A stretch of DNA of 64,000 nt, taken from contig JBJHDH010000008.1 in the NCBI GenBank assembly GCA_050486445.1, forward strand, positions 1 through 64,000, read 5' to 3'. The notes under the pieces are model-generated. The model ran no database searches and was not told the origin of the DNA. It worked only from the letters and a program-made list of their open reading frames with translations. Below are positions 8,105 through 16,991 of the stretch, one piece after another. Each line of letters opens with the position of its first letter. Position 1 is the stretch's first letter. The DNA comes from Euryhalocaulis sp050486445. Lineage in GTDB: Bacteria; Pseudomonadota; Alphaproteobacteria; Caulobacterales; Maricaulaceae. The translations under genes and the position numbers were made by a program.

Positions 8105-9198
8105 GCGGGTCCATTCTCTCCCGCTATCTCCTGGTCCAGACGGCGCGCGGCCTCCTGACCGCGCTGACGGCGGTGCTGGTGCTGATCCTTCTGGTCGATT
8201 TTGTGGAGCAGATCCGCACCGTCGATGTCCGGACCGATGGCGTCTCGCTGCTGGATTTCGCCGGGCTGACACTCCTGAAAACGCCAATGCTGGTGGAGAC
8301 GACGCTGCCCTTCATCGTGCTTTTCGGCGTGATGTTTACCATGTTCCAGCTCAACCGCCGCAGCGAGCTGGTGGTGATGCGCGCCGCCGGAATTCCGGTC
8401 TGGCGTTTCATCGCTCCGGCGCTGGGGCTGGCCATCGTGCTGGGCCTGCTATCGCCGCTGGCGCTCAACCCGTTCGCCGCCGCCATGGCCCAGCGATTCC
8501 AGGAGGCGCGCGCCGAAATCTCCGGCCAGACCGAAACGTCCCGGCGCCAGGGTTCCATCTGGCTCCGCGAGGTGAGCCCGGACGGGCTGCGCCTGATCCG
8601 CGCGGACTCAGTGAACCGGGCCGATCTCGAGCTGCGCGGCGTCACGTTCCTCCTGTTCGATACGCCCCCCGACGCCCAGCCCGTATTCGCCCGGCGCATC
8701 GACGCCGCCGCCGCGCGCCTCGCCGGCGGGCTCTGGCTGCTGGAAGACGCGGCGGAACTGGTTCCCGGGCGCCCTGACATGACCCTGGGCCGGGCCGCCC
8801 TGCCGGCCTGGATCGACCTTACCGGCATCGGCCGGGACGCCAATGTGGACACAATACCCTTTTGGCGGCTGCCCACGGCGATAACAGCGGCGGCGGCGGC
8901 CGGGGAATCGGCCCTTCCCTACCGGCTGCGCTGGCTACGCCTGCTGAGCACACCCATTTTGATGGCCGCGATGGCGCTGATCGCCTGCGCCGCCTCGCTG
9001 CGCCTGCTACGCCTTGGCGGAGCGCTCCGGCGGGTCATTCTGGCCGGGGTCGCCGGCTTTTCCCTGTATTTTTCAAGCAATATGCTGGCGGCGTTCGCTT
9101 TGGGAGAGCGCCTCCCCCCGCTTTTGGCGGCGGGCGCGGCCCCGATCGTTGCGCTGCTGGCCGCCCTGGCGCTGATCGCCTGGATGGAGGACGCCTAA
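8101..9198 (+). CDS. lptG: LPS export ABC transporter permease LptG
   Basis: A 365-residue partner of LptF with the same layout: N-terminal helices (LLTALTAVLVLILLVDF near residue 18; TTLPFIVLFGVMFTMFQL), a periplasmic domain with RQGSIWLRE, and C-terminal helices ending with AALALIAWMED. The ATGA overlap with lptF implies stoichiometric production. Downstream comes surA, where many alphaproteobacteria carry lptD first. Confidence 0.93.
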   Translation: MSGSILSRYLLVQTARGLLTALTAVLVLILLVDFVEQIRTVDVRTDGVSLLDFAGLTLLKTPMLVETTLPFIVLFGVMFTMFQLNRRSELVVMRAAGIPVWRFIAPALGLAIVLGLLSPLALNPFAAAMAQRFQEARAEISGQTETSRRQGSIWLREVSPDGLRLIRADSVNRADLELRGVTFLLFDTPPDAQPVFARRIDAAAARLAGGLWLLEDAAELVPGRPDMTLGRAALPAWIDLTGIGRDANVDTIPFWRLPTAITAAAAAGESALPYRLRWLRLLSTPILMAAMALIACAASLRLLRLGGALRRVILAGVAGFSLYFSSNMLAAFALGERLPPLLAAGAAPIVALLAALALIAWMEDA

Positions 9199-9280
9199 AA
9201 GGCGGATTCGGCGCCCTCAAGCGTTGCAAGGCGGCCCGGACAGGCTATGTTCCCGCGATATTGGGGGCGATTTTGGAGTC

Positions 9281-10531
9281 ATGACGCGGATGGCGATGCG
9301 CACCGCCGCTTTGTTGGCCGTAATCCTGTGCCTGGCCGCGCCCGCGCGCGCCCAGGTCGGGGAAGGCATCGCCGCCACGGTCAATGACGAGGTGATCACC
9401 ACCTATGACGTGCGCCAGCGCGCCGCCCTGCTGATGGCGTTCTCCAATGTCGATCGCACGCCCGAAATCTTGCAGATCGCCATGGAAGAGGCGCTGCGCG
9501 ATCTGATCGACGAAAAGCTGCAAATGCAGGAGGCGCGCCGCTGGGGCGTCAACGTCGATGACGGAACAGTGAATTCCGCGCTTCAGATGATCGCCGAGCA
9601 GAGCGGCGGCGACCTTCAGACCAATTTGCGGGAGCTGGCCGAAGCGGGCGTTTCTGACACGACATTGCGCGAGCAGATTCGCTCGGAAATTGCCTGGGAC
9701 AATCTGATCCAGGGCCGGTTCCAGGATAGCGTGCGCTCCAGTTCCGACACGGTGGACGAGGCGATGCGCGAACTCATGCAATCGCTGCGCGAGCCGCAAT
9801 ATCGTGTCGCGGAGATCGCCATCCCGATCCACGCCGCCTCCGAGGAAGACGCCGCGCGGGCGCGGGCCGAAGGCGTGCTGGAACAATTATATCAAGGCGG
9901 CAGCTTCCCGGTTTTGGCCCGGCAGTATTCCGCCGCGCCCTCGGCGGAACAGGGCGGCGATACCGGTTATCTGCCGCTCAGCTATTTTCCGCCGGAACTG
10001 GCTGCAGTGATTGAGCAGCTTCCGGTGGGCAATGTCGCCGGTCCGGTCCGCGCTCCCGGCGCGTGGTATATTGTCGCCCTGATCGACCGGCGCGACGCCG
10101 CCTCGGCGGAACAGCTCACGCTGCGCGCCATCTTCCTGCCGCTTGGCGAAGGCGCGAACGACGCCGACCGGCAGGCGGCGCGCGACCGGCTCAGCCAGGC
10201 TGCGAACGGCGCCCAGGGCTGTAACGCCGCTGACTCCATCGCCACCCGGGTCGAAGGCGCCTTCGTCTCCGATCTCGGCACGGTCGCCGGTTCGGCGCTC
10301 CAGCCTCAGGTCCGCGCCGCGCTTACAGGGCTGGAGCCGGGACAGGTGAGCCAGCCGGTCCTCCAGCCTCTCGGCGCACAGGTGCTCATCCTCTGCGACC
10401 GCGCCATCGGCGGTCCCGGCGTGCCCTCGCGGGAAGAGATCGCGATGCGGATGGAGGATCAACGCCGCTCGATGCTGTCCCGCCGGTATCTGCGCGACCT
10501 GCGCCGCGAAGCGGTCATCAAGATCCGTTGA
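9281..10531 (+). CDS. surA: Periplasmic peptidyl-prolyl isomerase / chaperone SurA-like
   Basis: A 416-residue secreted protein: signal peptide to about residue 25 (cleavage near APARA-QV), a SurA N-terminal domain (GIAATVNDEVITTYDVRQRA; LIDEKLQMQEA), then one clear parvulin domain (GGSFPVLARQYS, GGDTGYLPLSYFPPELA) and a weaker second one at the C-terminus. SurA chaperones outer-membrane barrels. The start at 9281 is preceded by TTGGAG at spacing of about six; the in-frame extension to 9224 is unlikely. It lies only 82 bp after lptG and directly before pdxA. Confidence 0.88.
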   Translation: MTRMAMRTAALLAVILCLAAPARAQVGEGIAATVNDEVITTYDVRQRAALLMAFSNVDRTPEILQIAMEEALRDLIDEKLQMQEARRWGVNVDDGTVNSALQMIAEQSGGDLQTNLRELAEAGVSDTTLREQIRSEIAWDNLIQGRFQDSVRSSSDTVDEAMRELMQSLREPQYRVAEIAIPIHAASEEDAARARAEGVLEQLYQGGSFPVLARQYSAAPSAEQGGDTGYLPLSYFPPELAAVIEQLPVGNVAGPVRAPGAWYIVALIDRRDAASAEQLTLRAIFLPLGEGANDADRQAARDRLSQAANGAQGCNAADSIATRVEGAFVSDLGTVAGSALQPQVRAALTGLEPGQVSQPVLQPLGAQVLILCDRAIGGPGVPSREEIAMRMEDQRRSMLSRRYLRDLRREAVIKIR

Positions 10532-10542
10532 GCCCGCGCGTC

Positions 10543-11559
10543 ATGCGCCCGCTCGCTTTGACGATGGGCGACCCGGCAGGCGTGGGGCCGGAGATCGCGT
10601 TGCGCGCCTGGGCGGCGCTGCGGGAAACCGGCCCCGCCTTTGTCCTCATCGCCGATCCCGAGACCCTGAGCGCCGCCGCACGGCGCCTGGCCCTGCCCGC
10701 GCCACAGGCCTGCGACAGTCCGGCCGCCGCCACGTCCCTGTTCGCGGACGCCTTGCCGCTGCTGCCCGTTCCGCTCGCCGTTCCGGCAGCGTCCGGCGCG
10801 CCGGATACGCGCAACGCGCCCGCCGTGCTGGACTCCATCCGCCGGGCCACAGACCTCGCCGCGCGCGGCGAGGCGGGCGGCGTCGTCACCTGCCCCATCG
10901 CGAAGTCTGTGCTCTACGAATCCGGTTTCGGCTTTCCCGGCCACACGGAATATGTCGCCGATCTGGTGAAGCATCTGCCCGAGCCAGAGCCGCGCGGCCC
11001 GGTGATGATGCTGGCCGGGGGCAGCCTGCGCGTCGCGCTGGTCAGCATCCATGTCCCGCTCGCGCGCGCCATCGCAGAGCTGACGCAGGACTCCATCATT
11101 CGCACCGCGCTGGTGACGCATCGCGCGCTCATTCGCGATTTCGGCATTGCGCGGCCGCGTCTGGCGCTGGCCGGACTCAATCCGCACGCGGGCGAGGACG
11201 GCGCGCTCGGGCGCGAGGAAATCGAGATCGTCAATCCCGCCGCCGCCGCCCTGCGCGCGCGCGGAATCGACATCAGCGACGCCCTTCCGCCCGACACGAT
11301 GTTCCGCGAAGACGCGCGGGCGGAATACGACGCCGCGATCTGCCTTTATCACGATCAGGGCCTGATCCCGGTCAAGGCGCTGGATTTCCACGGCGGCGTC
11401 AATGTCACGCTCGGCCTTCCCGTGGTGCGCGCCTCGCCCGACCATGGCACCGGCTTCAACATCGCCGGAACCGGAACCGCCCGCCCGGACAGCCTGATCG
11501 CCGCCCTGCGCATGGCCGCGGACATGGCCGCGCGCCGCGCCGCCAGCCACGCGGCGTGA
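10543..11559 (+). CDS. pdxA: 4-hydroxythreonine-4-phosphate dehydrogenase
   Basis: Vitamin B6 (pyridoxal phosphate) synthesis enzyme that oxidises 4-phosphohydroxy-L-threonine. The 338-residue protein opens with the family signature LALTMGDPAGVGPEI, then shows the metal ligands in GHTEYVADL and YHDQGLIPVKAL, and the closing motif PDHGTGFNIAG. The ATG at 10543 is chosen. A TTG at 10528 overlapping the surA stop is an alternative start adding five residues. Gene order surA-pdxA-rsmA is classic. Confidence 0.95.
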   Translation: MRPLALTMGDPAGVGPEIALRAWAALRETGPAFVLIADPETLSAAARRLALPAPQACDSPAAATSLFADALPLLPVPLAVPAASGAPDTRNAPAVLDSIRRATDLAARGEAGGVVTCPIAKSVLYESGFGFPGHTEYVADLVKHLPEPEPRGPVMMLAGGSLRVALVSIHVPLARAIAELTQDSIIRTALVTHRALIRDFGIARPRLALAGLNPHAGEDGALGREEIEIVNPAAAALRARGIDISDALPPDTMFREDARAEYDAAICLYHDQGLIPVKALDFHGGVNVTLGLPVVRASPDHGTGFNIAGTGTARPDSLIAALRMAADMAARRAASHAA

Positions 11560-11566
11560 GCGGATA

Positions 11567-12469
11567 ATGGCGAGCCTCGCAGACCTTCCCTCCGTCCGCG
11601 ACATCGCGGAGCGCCACGGCCTGATGGCGCGCAAATCGCTGGGCCAGCATTTCCTGTTCGACCTCAATGTGACGCGCAAGATCGCGCGCCTCGCCGCGCC
11701 CTCGCCGGACGCGTGCGCCGATCCGCGGCGTCCGCTGGAAGGACTGCGGGTAATGGAGGTGGGCCCCGGCCCCGGCGGCCTGACCCGCGCGCTGCTGGAG
11801 GAAGGCGCCCATGTCATCGCCGTGGAGACCGACGCGCGCTTCCTCCCGGCGCTGGAGGAAATCTCCGCCGCCGCGCCCGGCAGACTGGAAATCCTGCACG
11901 CCGATGCGCTGACCGTGGACGCCGGCGCGCTGGAGCTTTCCGCCATCGTCTCCAACCTGCCCTATAATGTCGGCACGCCGCTTCTCGTGAACTGGCTGAC
12001 GGCCGAGCCCCCACCCGCCGTCTCCCTCACGCTGATGTTTCAGAAAGAGGTGGCGGAGCGCATTGTGGCGCAGCCTTCCACCGGCAAGGCCGACGGTAAG
12101 GATTACGGCCGCCTCGCCGTACTCGCCGCCGCGCGCGCCCGCGCGCGCATCGTCATGCAGGTTCCGGCGCGCGCGTTCGTCCCGCCGCCGAAAGTAGATT
12201 CCGCCGTGGTGCGGCTGGATATGCTCCCCGCCTCTTCGGAATCTGGCAGCGAACGCTTCATGGATGTGCAGGCGTTGGAAGCCATCACCCGCGCCGCCTT
12301 CGCCCAGCGCCGCAAGACCATCCGCAACGGCCTTTCCTCGCTGACGAAAAACGGCGCGGCCATCGATCCGCTGGCCCTGCTCGCCGCTGCCGGTATCGAC
12401 CCGGTCTTGCGCCCCGAACAGATTCCGCCCGCCGGATTCCTCGCCCTGGCCCGCGCCTGGCGGGGCTAA
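11567..12469 (+). CDS. rsmA: 16S rRNA (A1518/A1519-N6,N6)-dimethyltransferase
   Basis: KsgA/RsmA dimethylates two adjacent adenosines near the 3' end of 16S rRNA late in 30S assembly. The 300-residue protein has KSLGQHFLFD at the N-terminus, the SAM-binding EVGPGPGGLTRALL (about residues 64-77), and the catalytic NLPYNVGTPLL (motif IV, N-L-P-Y). The C-terminal helical domain includes RRKTIRNGLSSL. It ends the plus-strand lpt-surA-pdxA run, seven bases after pdxA. Confidence 0.96.
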   Translation: MASLADLPSVRDIAERHGLMARKSLGQHFLFDLNVTRKIARLAAPSPDACADPRRPLEGLRVMEVGPGPGGLTRALLEEGAHVIAVETDARFLPALEEISAAAPGRLEILHADALTVDAGALELSAIVSNLPYNVGTPLLVNWLTAEPPPAVSLTLMFQKEVAERIVAQPSTGKADGKDYGRLAVLAAARARARIVMQVPARAFVPPPKVDSAVVRLDMLPASSESGSERFMDVQALEAITRAAFAQRRKTIRNGLSSLTKNGAAIDPLALLAAAGIDPVLRPEQIPPAGFLALARAWRG

Positions 12470-12522
12470 AGCGCCGGGTGGGAGGCCGCATCGGGGCGCC
12501 CACGCCCGCCCCGGCCCCCGCA

Positions 12523-13095
12523 TCACGTGCGGGGCAGGCCCTCCCAGCGGCGGGTGAGGTCGTGGCCGATTCCGAACAGGTCCAGCACCCGTCCCACCGT
12601 ATGGTCCACCATCTCCTCGACGCTTTGCGGCTTGGCATAGAGCGCCGGCACGGGCGGATAGACCACCGCGCCCATCTGCGTCACCGTCTCCATATTGCGG
12701 ATATGCACGAGGTGCAGCGGCGTCTCGCGGAACAGCAGCACCAGACGCCGCCGCTCTTTCAGCGTCACGTCGGCGGCGCGCGCGGCCAGCGTGTCGCAGA
12801 CGCCGGAGGCCAGCGCCCCCAGCGTGCGCGCCGAGCAGGGCGCAATCGCCATGCCGTCGCACAGGAACGAGCCGGACGCGATGGCCGCGCCGATGTCGGC
12901 GTTGTCGTAGGAAACGTCCGCCATCGCCTTCAGCGATTTCAGGTCCAGCCCCAGCTCCGCCTGCGCCGTCATTGCGCCGGGCTTGGTCACCACCAGATGC
13001 GTTTCCACCTGCGCGTCGCGCAGCGCGCCCAGCAGGCGCACGCCATAGGCCGCGCCCGACGCCCCCGTAATCGCAACAGCCAGCCGGCGCCTCAT
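12523..13095 (-). CDS. ubiX: Flavin prenyltransferase UbiX
   Basis: A 190-residue enzyme that attaches a dimethylallyl group to FMN to make the prenylated flavin cofactor of UbiD decarboxylases in ubiquinone synthesis. Motifs: VAITGASGAAYGVRLL at the N-terminus, the phosphate-binding CSARTLGALASG, and LVLLFRETPLHLVHIRNM near residue 120. No ubiD is present in the window. It faces rsmA tail to tail with a 53 bp gap. Confidence 0.93.
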   Translation of the reverse strand: MRRRLAVAITGASGAAYGVRLLGALRDAQVETHLVVTKPGAMTAQAELGLDLKSLKAMADVSYDNADIGAAIASGSFLCDGMAIAPCSARTLGALASGVCDTLAARAADVTLKERRRLVLLFRETPLHLVHIRNMETVTQMGAVVYPPVPALYAKPQSVEEMVDHTVGRVLDLFGIGHDLTRRWEGLPRT

Positions 13096-13103
13096 GGCTG
13101 CGT

Positions 13104-13327
13104 GATCCTCCCCCGTTTACGGGGAAGCGCGGCGTCCCGAAGCGTCGCCGTGGGAGACGACCCTCCGCCGCCAGATGAAGGGCGATCTCCCCCTGCATAG
13201 CGGGGGGAGGGGACCGCCGAAGGCGGTGAGGGGGGCGAGTGCGCCCCGGTGTCAAAATCATGCAAGCGGCCGCCCCCTCCACCATGCTTCGCATGGTCCC
13301 CCTCCCCCGTAAACGGGGGAGGATCCC
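13104..13327. repeat. Inverted pair of CCTCCCCCGT(T/A)AACGGGG repeats
   Basis: The gap between ubiX and gatB (13096-13357) holds GATCCTCCCCCGTTTACGGGG at 13104-13124 and its inverted, longer counterpart at 13298-13327, itself a palindrome centred on CCCCCGTAAACGGGGG. Between them lie further short palindromes (CCGCCgaaGGCGG at 13214-13226; CCATGcttcgCATGG at 13282-13296). The whole can fold as one long hairpin. I see no gene. This looks like an interspersed, probably non-autonomous palindromic element. Confidence 0.7.
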
Positions 13328-13357
13328 CTTCGGCGAAACCGGCTGCGAAGGCGCGTC

Positions 13358-14854
13358 TCATCCCAACCCCAGCTTCTGCTTGAGTATCTCATTGATCGCC
13401 TGCGGATTGGCCTTGCCCCCCGTGGCCTTCATCGCCTGCCCGACAAACCAGCCCAGCGCCTTGGGCTTTTCCTTCACCTGTGCGACCTGATCGGGGTTTT
13501 CCGCAATCAGCGCGTCCACCACGCGCTCCAGCTCGCCGGTATCGGAGACCTGACGCAGCCCCTCGCGCTCCACCACAACAGACGGCGCCTCGCCGGATTC
13601 GAAAATCTTCTCGAACACATCCTTGGCGATCTTGCCGCTGATCGTGCCATCCTTGATCAGGTCGATCAGTTCGCCCAGATGCGCCGCCGTGACCTTGCAC
13701 TCGCCGAGCGAGATTCCCGCCTTGTTGATCGCGGCGAACAGATCGCCCGTCACCCAGTTGGCCACAATCTTGGCGTCGCGGCCCTTGGCAGCCTCCTCAT
13801 AATAAGAAGCCGTCTCGCGGTCGGCGGTCAGCACGCCCGCATCATAGGCCGAAAGCCCGTATTGCGACTGAAAGCGCGCGCGCTTTTCCAGCGGCAGTTC
13901 CGGCAGGCTGGCGGCGATCTCGTCGATCCAGCCCTGATCCAGCTCCAGCGGCAGCAGGTCCGGGTCCGGGAAATAGCGGTAATCGTGCGCCTCTTCCTTG
14001 GAGCGCATCGAGCGCGTCTCGCCCTTTACCGCGTCGAACAGGCGCGTCTCCTGCTCCACAATGCCGCCGCCTTCGATAATGGCGATCTGGCGGCGCGCCT
14101 CATACTCCACCGCCTGGGCGATGAAGTTCATCGAATTGACGTTCTTGATCTCGCAGCGCGTGCCCAGATGCTTGAACGCGCCGGTCTCGCGGAATTTTTC
14201 ATACCCGCCCGGCCTGCACACCGAGACATTCACATCGGCGCGCATCTGGCCCTTTTCCATGTCGCCGCCGCACGTGCCCAGCGACCGCAGGATTTCGCGC
14301 AACGTCCGCACAAAGGCCGCCGCCTCGGCGCTCGACCGCATATGCGGGCGGGAGACGATCTCCATCAGCGCCACGCCCGCGCGGTTCAGATCCACATAGG
14401 TCGCGGAGGGGTCCAGATCGTGGATCGACTTGCCGGCGTCCTGCTCCAGATGCAGCCGCTCAATGCCCACCTCGATGCTCGTGTCCGCATCCACCTGCAC
14501 CTCGATTTGCCCTTCCCCGACAATGGGATGGGCGAACTGGCTGATCTGATAGCCCAGCGGCAGGTCGGGATAGAAATAATTCTTCCGGTCAAAGCGCGAC
14601 CAGGCATTGATCTTCGCCTTCAGGCCGAGGCCGGTGCGGATCGCCTGCTCCACGCATTTTCTGTTCGGCACAGGCAGCGTTCCGGGCAGCCCGGCGTCCA
14701 GCAGCGCCACCTGCGTATTGGGCGCGGCGCCGAAATCGGTCGAGGCGCCGGAAAACAGCTTGGCCTCGCTGGCGACCTGGGCATGGACCTCCATGCCGAT
14801 CACCACCTCCCACGGCCCGGTGTCGCCTTCGATCAATTGCGCCTGTCTGCTCAT
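13358..14854 (-). CDS. gatB: Asp-tRNA(Asn)/Glu-tRNA(Gln) amidotransferase subunit B
   Basis: A 498-residue kinase/amidotransferase subunit that activates mis-charged Glu-tRNA(Gln) or Asp-tRNA(Asn) for conversion to the correct aminoacyl-tRNA. It starts MSRQAQLIEGDTGPWE and shows the family motif VVIGMEVHAQ, then YFYPDLPLGYQISQF, ending with the tRNA-binding YqeY-like tail (NEILKQKLGLG). The start at 14854 is chosen because its ATGA overlaps the stop of the small membrane gene upstream; a longer frame to 15169 overlaps gatA and is not credible. Confidence 0.96.
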   Translation of the reverse strand: MSRQAQLIEGDTGPWEVVIGMEVHAQVASEAKLFSGASTDFGAAPNTQVALLDAGLPGTLPVPNRKCVEQAIRTGLGLKAKINAWSRFDRKNYFYPDLPLGYQISQFAHPIVGEGQIEVQVDADTSIEVGIERLHLEQDAGKSIHDLDPSATYVDLNRAGVALMEIVSRPHMRSSAEAAAFVRTLREILRSLGTCGGDMEKGQMRADVNVSVCRPGGYEKFRETGAFKHLGTRCEIKNVNSMNFIAQAVEYEARRQIAIIEGGGIVEQETRLFDAVKGETRSMRSKEEAHDYRYFPDPDLLPLELDQGWIDEIAASLPELPLEKRARFQSQYGLSAYDAGVLTADRETASYYEEAAKGRDAKIVANWVTGDLFAAINKAGISLGECKVTAAHLGELIDLIKDGTISGKIAKDVFEKIFESGEAPSVVVEREGLRQVSDTGELERVVDALIAENPDQVAQVKEKPKALGWFVGQAMKATGGKANPQAINEILKQKLGLG

Positions 14855-15075
14855 TCCGTCATTCCCGCTCCCGCACGCCGCCGCCACGGCGCGAGTGTCA
14901 GCACCAGACCCAGAAACGCGGCCAGCCCGGCGCTGGCGATCCCGGCCAGCGTGGCGAAGATGCTCCACAGACCGGCGTTCAGCACGAACCACGCGCACCA
15001 GACCGCGAACGCCATCAGCGCCAGCCCGATGAGCGTGCAGAACACCCGCCCGGTCATGGCCAGCATGGCGCCCAT
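14851..15075 (-). CDS. Small two-helix membrane protein encoded between gatA and gatB
   Basis: A 74-residue protein not recognised by family. It has two clear membrane helices (about residues 8-31 and 36-61) and a short basic tail (PWRRRAG). Its ATG (15075-15073) overlaps the gatA TGA as ATGA, and its own TGA overlaps the gatB ATG in the same way, so translation should be coupled on both sides. That exact fit supports a real gene. There is no known need for a membrane protein in the soluble GatCAB complex, so its role may be unrelated. Confidence 0.7.
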   Translation of the reverse strand: MGAMLAMTGRVFCTLIGLALMAFAVWCAWFVLNAGLWSIFATLAGIASAGLAAFLGLVLTLAPWRRRAGAGMTE

Positions 15076-16553
15076 CACCACCACCGTTCCGGCCGGTGCG
15101 TAAATCCCGCCGCCTGTTCCAGCGCCGCGCCGGCGGCGAACAGCGTCTCCTCGCCCAGCGCCGGCGCAATGAGCTGGAGCCCGAGCGGCAGGCCTTCCGC
15201 CGAAAGCCCGGCCGGAACCGACATCGCGGGCGCCCCCGCGAGATTGGCTGTCACCGTGAAAATGTCGTTCAGATACATCTCCACCGGGTCGGAATGTTTT
15301 TCGCCGAGCGCGAAGGCGCCGCTGGGCGTGGCGGGAGTCAGCAGCACGTCGCACGCCTCGAACGCCCGCGTGAAATCCTCCGCGATGCGCCGCCGTACTT
15401 TCTGCGCGCGCAGATAATAGGCGTCGTAATATCCGGCGCTCAGCACATAGGTGCCCATCAGCACCCGCCGCTGCACTTCGGGGCCAAAGCCCGCGGCGCG
15501 CGTCGCCTCATATGTCCCGGTCAGCCCGGACTCAGAAACGCGCAGGCCGTAGCGCATCCCGTCATAGCGCGCGAGATTGGACGACGCCTCCGCTGGCGCG
15601 ATGATATAATAGCAGGGCAGCGCATATTTGGTGTGCGGCAGCGAGACCTCCACGATCTCCGCGCCCTGCGCGCGCAGCCAGTCCGCGCCCGTATTCCATA
15701 GATCGGAAATTTCCCGCGGCATTCCCTCGGCGACATATTCCTTGGGCACGCCGACGCGCAGGCCCTTCACGCCGCGTTTCATCGCCGCCGTGTAATCGGG
15801 AACGGGAACGTCCAGCGAGGTGGCGTCGTTCGGGTCGTGCCCGGCCATGACGCCGAGCAGCAGCGCGCAGTCCGTCACCGTTTTCGCAATCGGCCCCGGA
15901 TGGTCGAGCGAGCTGGCGAAGGCCACGACTCCAAAGCGCGAGCAGAGGCCATAGGTCGGCTTCACGCCGACGGTTCCGGTAAAGGCCGCCGGCTGGCGGA
16001 TCGAGCCGCCGGTATCGGTGCCCGTGGCGCCAAGACAGAGATCGCCCGCCACCGCCGAGGCCGACCCGCCGGAAGAGCCGCCGGGGGTCAGCGAGGCGTT
16101 CGAGCCGCGCGCCCGCCACGGGTTCACGGTTTTCGAGTAGGCGCAGGTCTCGGTGGACGAGCCCATCGCAAACTCATCCAGCGAGGTCTTGCCGACCATG
16201 CTGGCGCCGGCCTCGAACAGCCTGCGCGTCACCGTGGATTCATAGGGCGGAATAAACCCCTCCAGAATCCGGCTGCTCGCCGTCGTCTCCACGCCCTTGG
16301 TGCAGAACAGATCCTTGATGGCCAGCGGCGCGCCTTCCAGCGCGCGCGCCTCGCCGCGCGCGATGCGCGCATCGCTCTCTTTCGCGGCGGCCAGCGCATG
16401 GTCCGGCGTCAGGCGCAGATAGCAGCCCAGCGTCCCGGCCGCCGCCTCCGCCGCGCGAAGGTGCGCCTGCGCGATCTCGCTGGCGGAAAAATCCTTCGCG
16501 CGCAGGCCGGAAAGCGCCGCGTCCAGCGTCAAAGACGTGAGGTCGCGGCTCAT
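15075..16553 (-). CDS. gatA: Asp-tRNA(Asn)/Glu-tRNA(Gln) amidotransferase subunit A
   Basis: The amidase subunit (492 residues) that releases ammonia from glutamine or asparagine for GatB. The Ser-cisSer-Lys catalytic triad region is intact: AIKDLFCTKG (Lys, about residue 73-82), TPGGSSGGSASAVA (about 147-160) and GTDTGGSIRQPA. It overlaps gatC by four bases upstream and the small membrane gene downstream. Confidence 0.96.
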   Translation of the reverse strand: MSRDLTSLTLDAALSGLRAKDFSASEIAQAHLRAAEAAAGTLGCYLRLTPDHALAAAKESDARIARGEARALEGAPLAIKDLFCTKGVETTASSRILEGFIPPYESTVTRRLFEAGASMVGKTSLDEFAMGSSTETCAYSKTVNPWRARGSNASLTPGGSSGGSASAVAGDLCLGATGTDTGGSIRQPAAFTGTVGVKPTYGLCSRFGVVAFASSLDHPGPIAKTVTDCALLLGVMAGHDPNDATSLDVPVPDYTAAMKRGVKGLRVGVPKEYVAEGMPREISDLWNTGADWLRAQGAEIVEVSLPHTKYALPCYYIIAPAEASSNLARYDGMRYGLRVSESGLTGTYEATRAAGFGPEVQRRVLMGTYVLSAGYYDAYYLRAQKVRRRIAEDFTRAFEACDVLLTPATPSGAFALGEKHSDPVEMYLNDIFTVTANLAGAPAMSVPAGLSAEGLPLGLQLIAPALGEETLFAAGAALEQAAGFTHRPERWW

Positions 16554-16837
16554 TCCACCACCTTCGGCACCACGAAAAATCCTTCTTCCGCGCGCGGCGC
16601 ATTGGAAAGCACGCCGTCGCGGTCGCCGCCCTGCGTCACGCGGTCCTCACGCAGGGCCAGCCGCGCCCCGACCGTGGAGGCCATCGGCTCCACGCCCTTC
16701 ACGTCCACCTGCTCAAGCTGCTCGACCCAGGCGAGGATGGAATTCAGCTCCCCCGCCAGCGCCGGCAGGCGGTCATCCGCCACCGCGATGCGGGCCAGCC
16801 GGGCGATGCGGCGAACGTCTTTGACATCAACGGACAT
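16550..16837 (-). CDS. gatC: Asp-tRNA(Asn)/Glu-tRNA(Gln) amidotransferase subunit C
   Basis: The 95-residue belt subunit that wraps and stabilises GatA-GatB. Typical N-terminus VDVKDVRRIARLARIAV and the central motif LNSILAWVEQLEQVDVKGVEPM are present. It is the first gene of gatC-gatA-(membrane protein)-gatB and its stop overlaps the gatA start. Confidence 0.95.
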   Translation of the reverse strand: MSVDVKDVRRIARLARIAVADDRLPALAGELNSILAWVEQLEQVDVKGVEPMASTVGARLALREDRVTQGGDRDGVLSNAPRAEEGFFVVPKVVE

Positions 16838-16991
16838 GGGGCCTCGGGCCTGATTTCTGAAGACAGGATGCCGGACGTATCAAGCAACCCCCCGCCCGGC
16901 AAGGCGGTCCCCTGACACGTTCTTTTCCAGGGGAAACCGCCAGCGCCCCTTCAGGCTCGCCGGGGCCGCCGTCACGAAGCGACGCAAAGCC

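Noticed and set aside
11456..13294. A 612-codon minus-strand frame across rsmA, ubiX and the intergenic repeats
   Set aside because: It runs through two recognised genes and palindromic repeats in a shifted frame.
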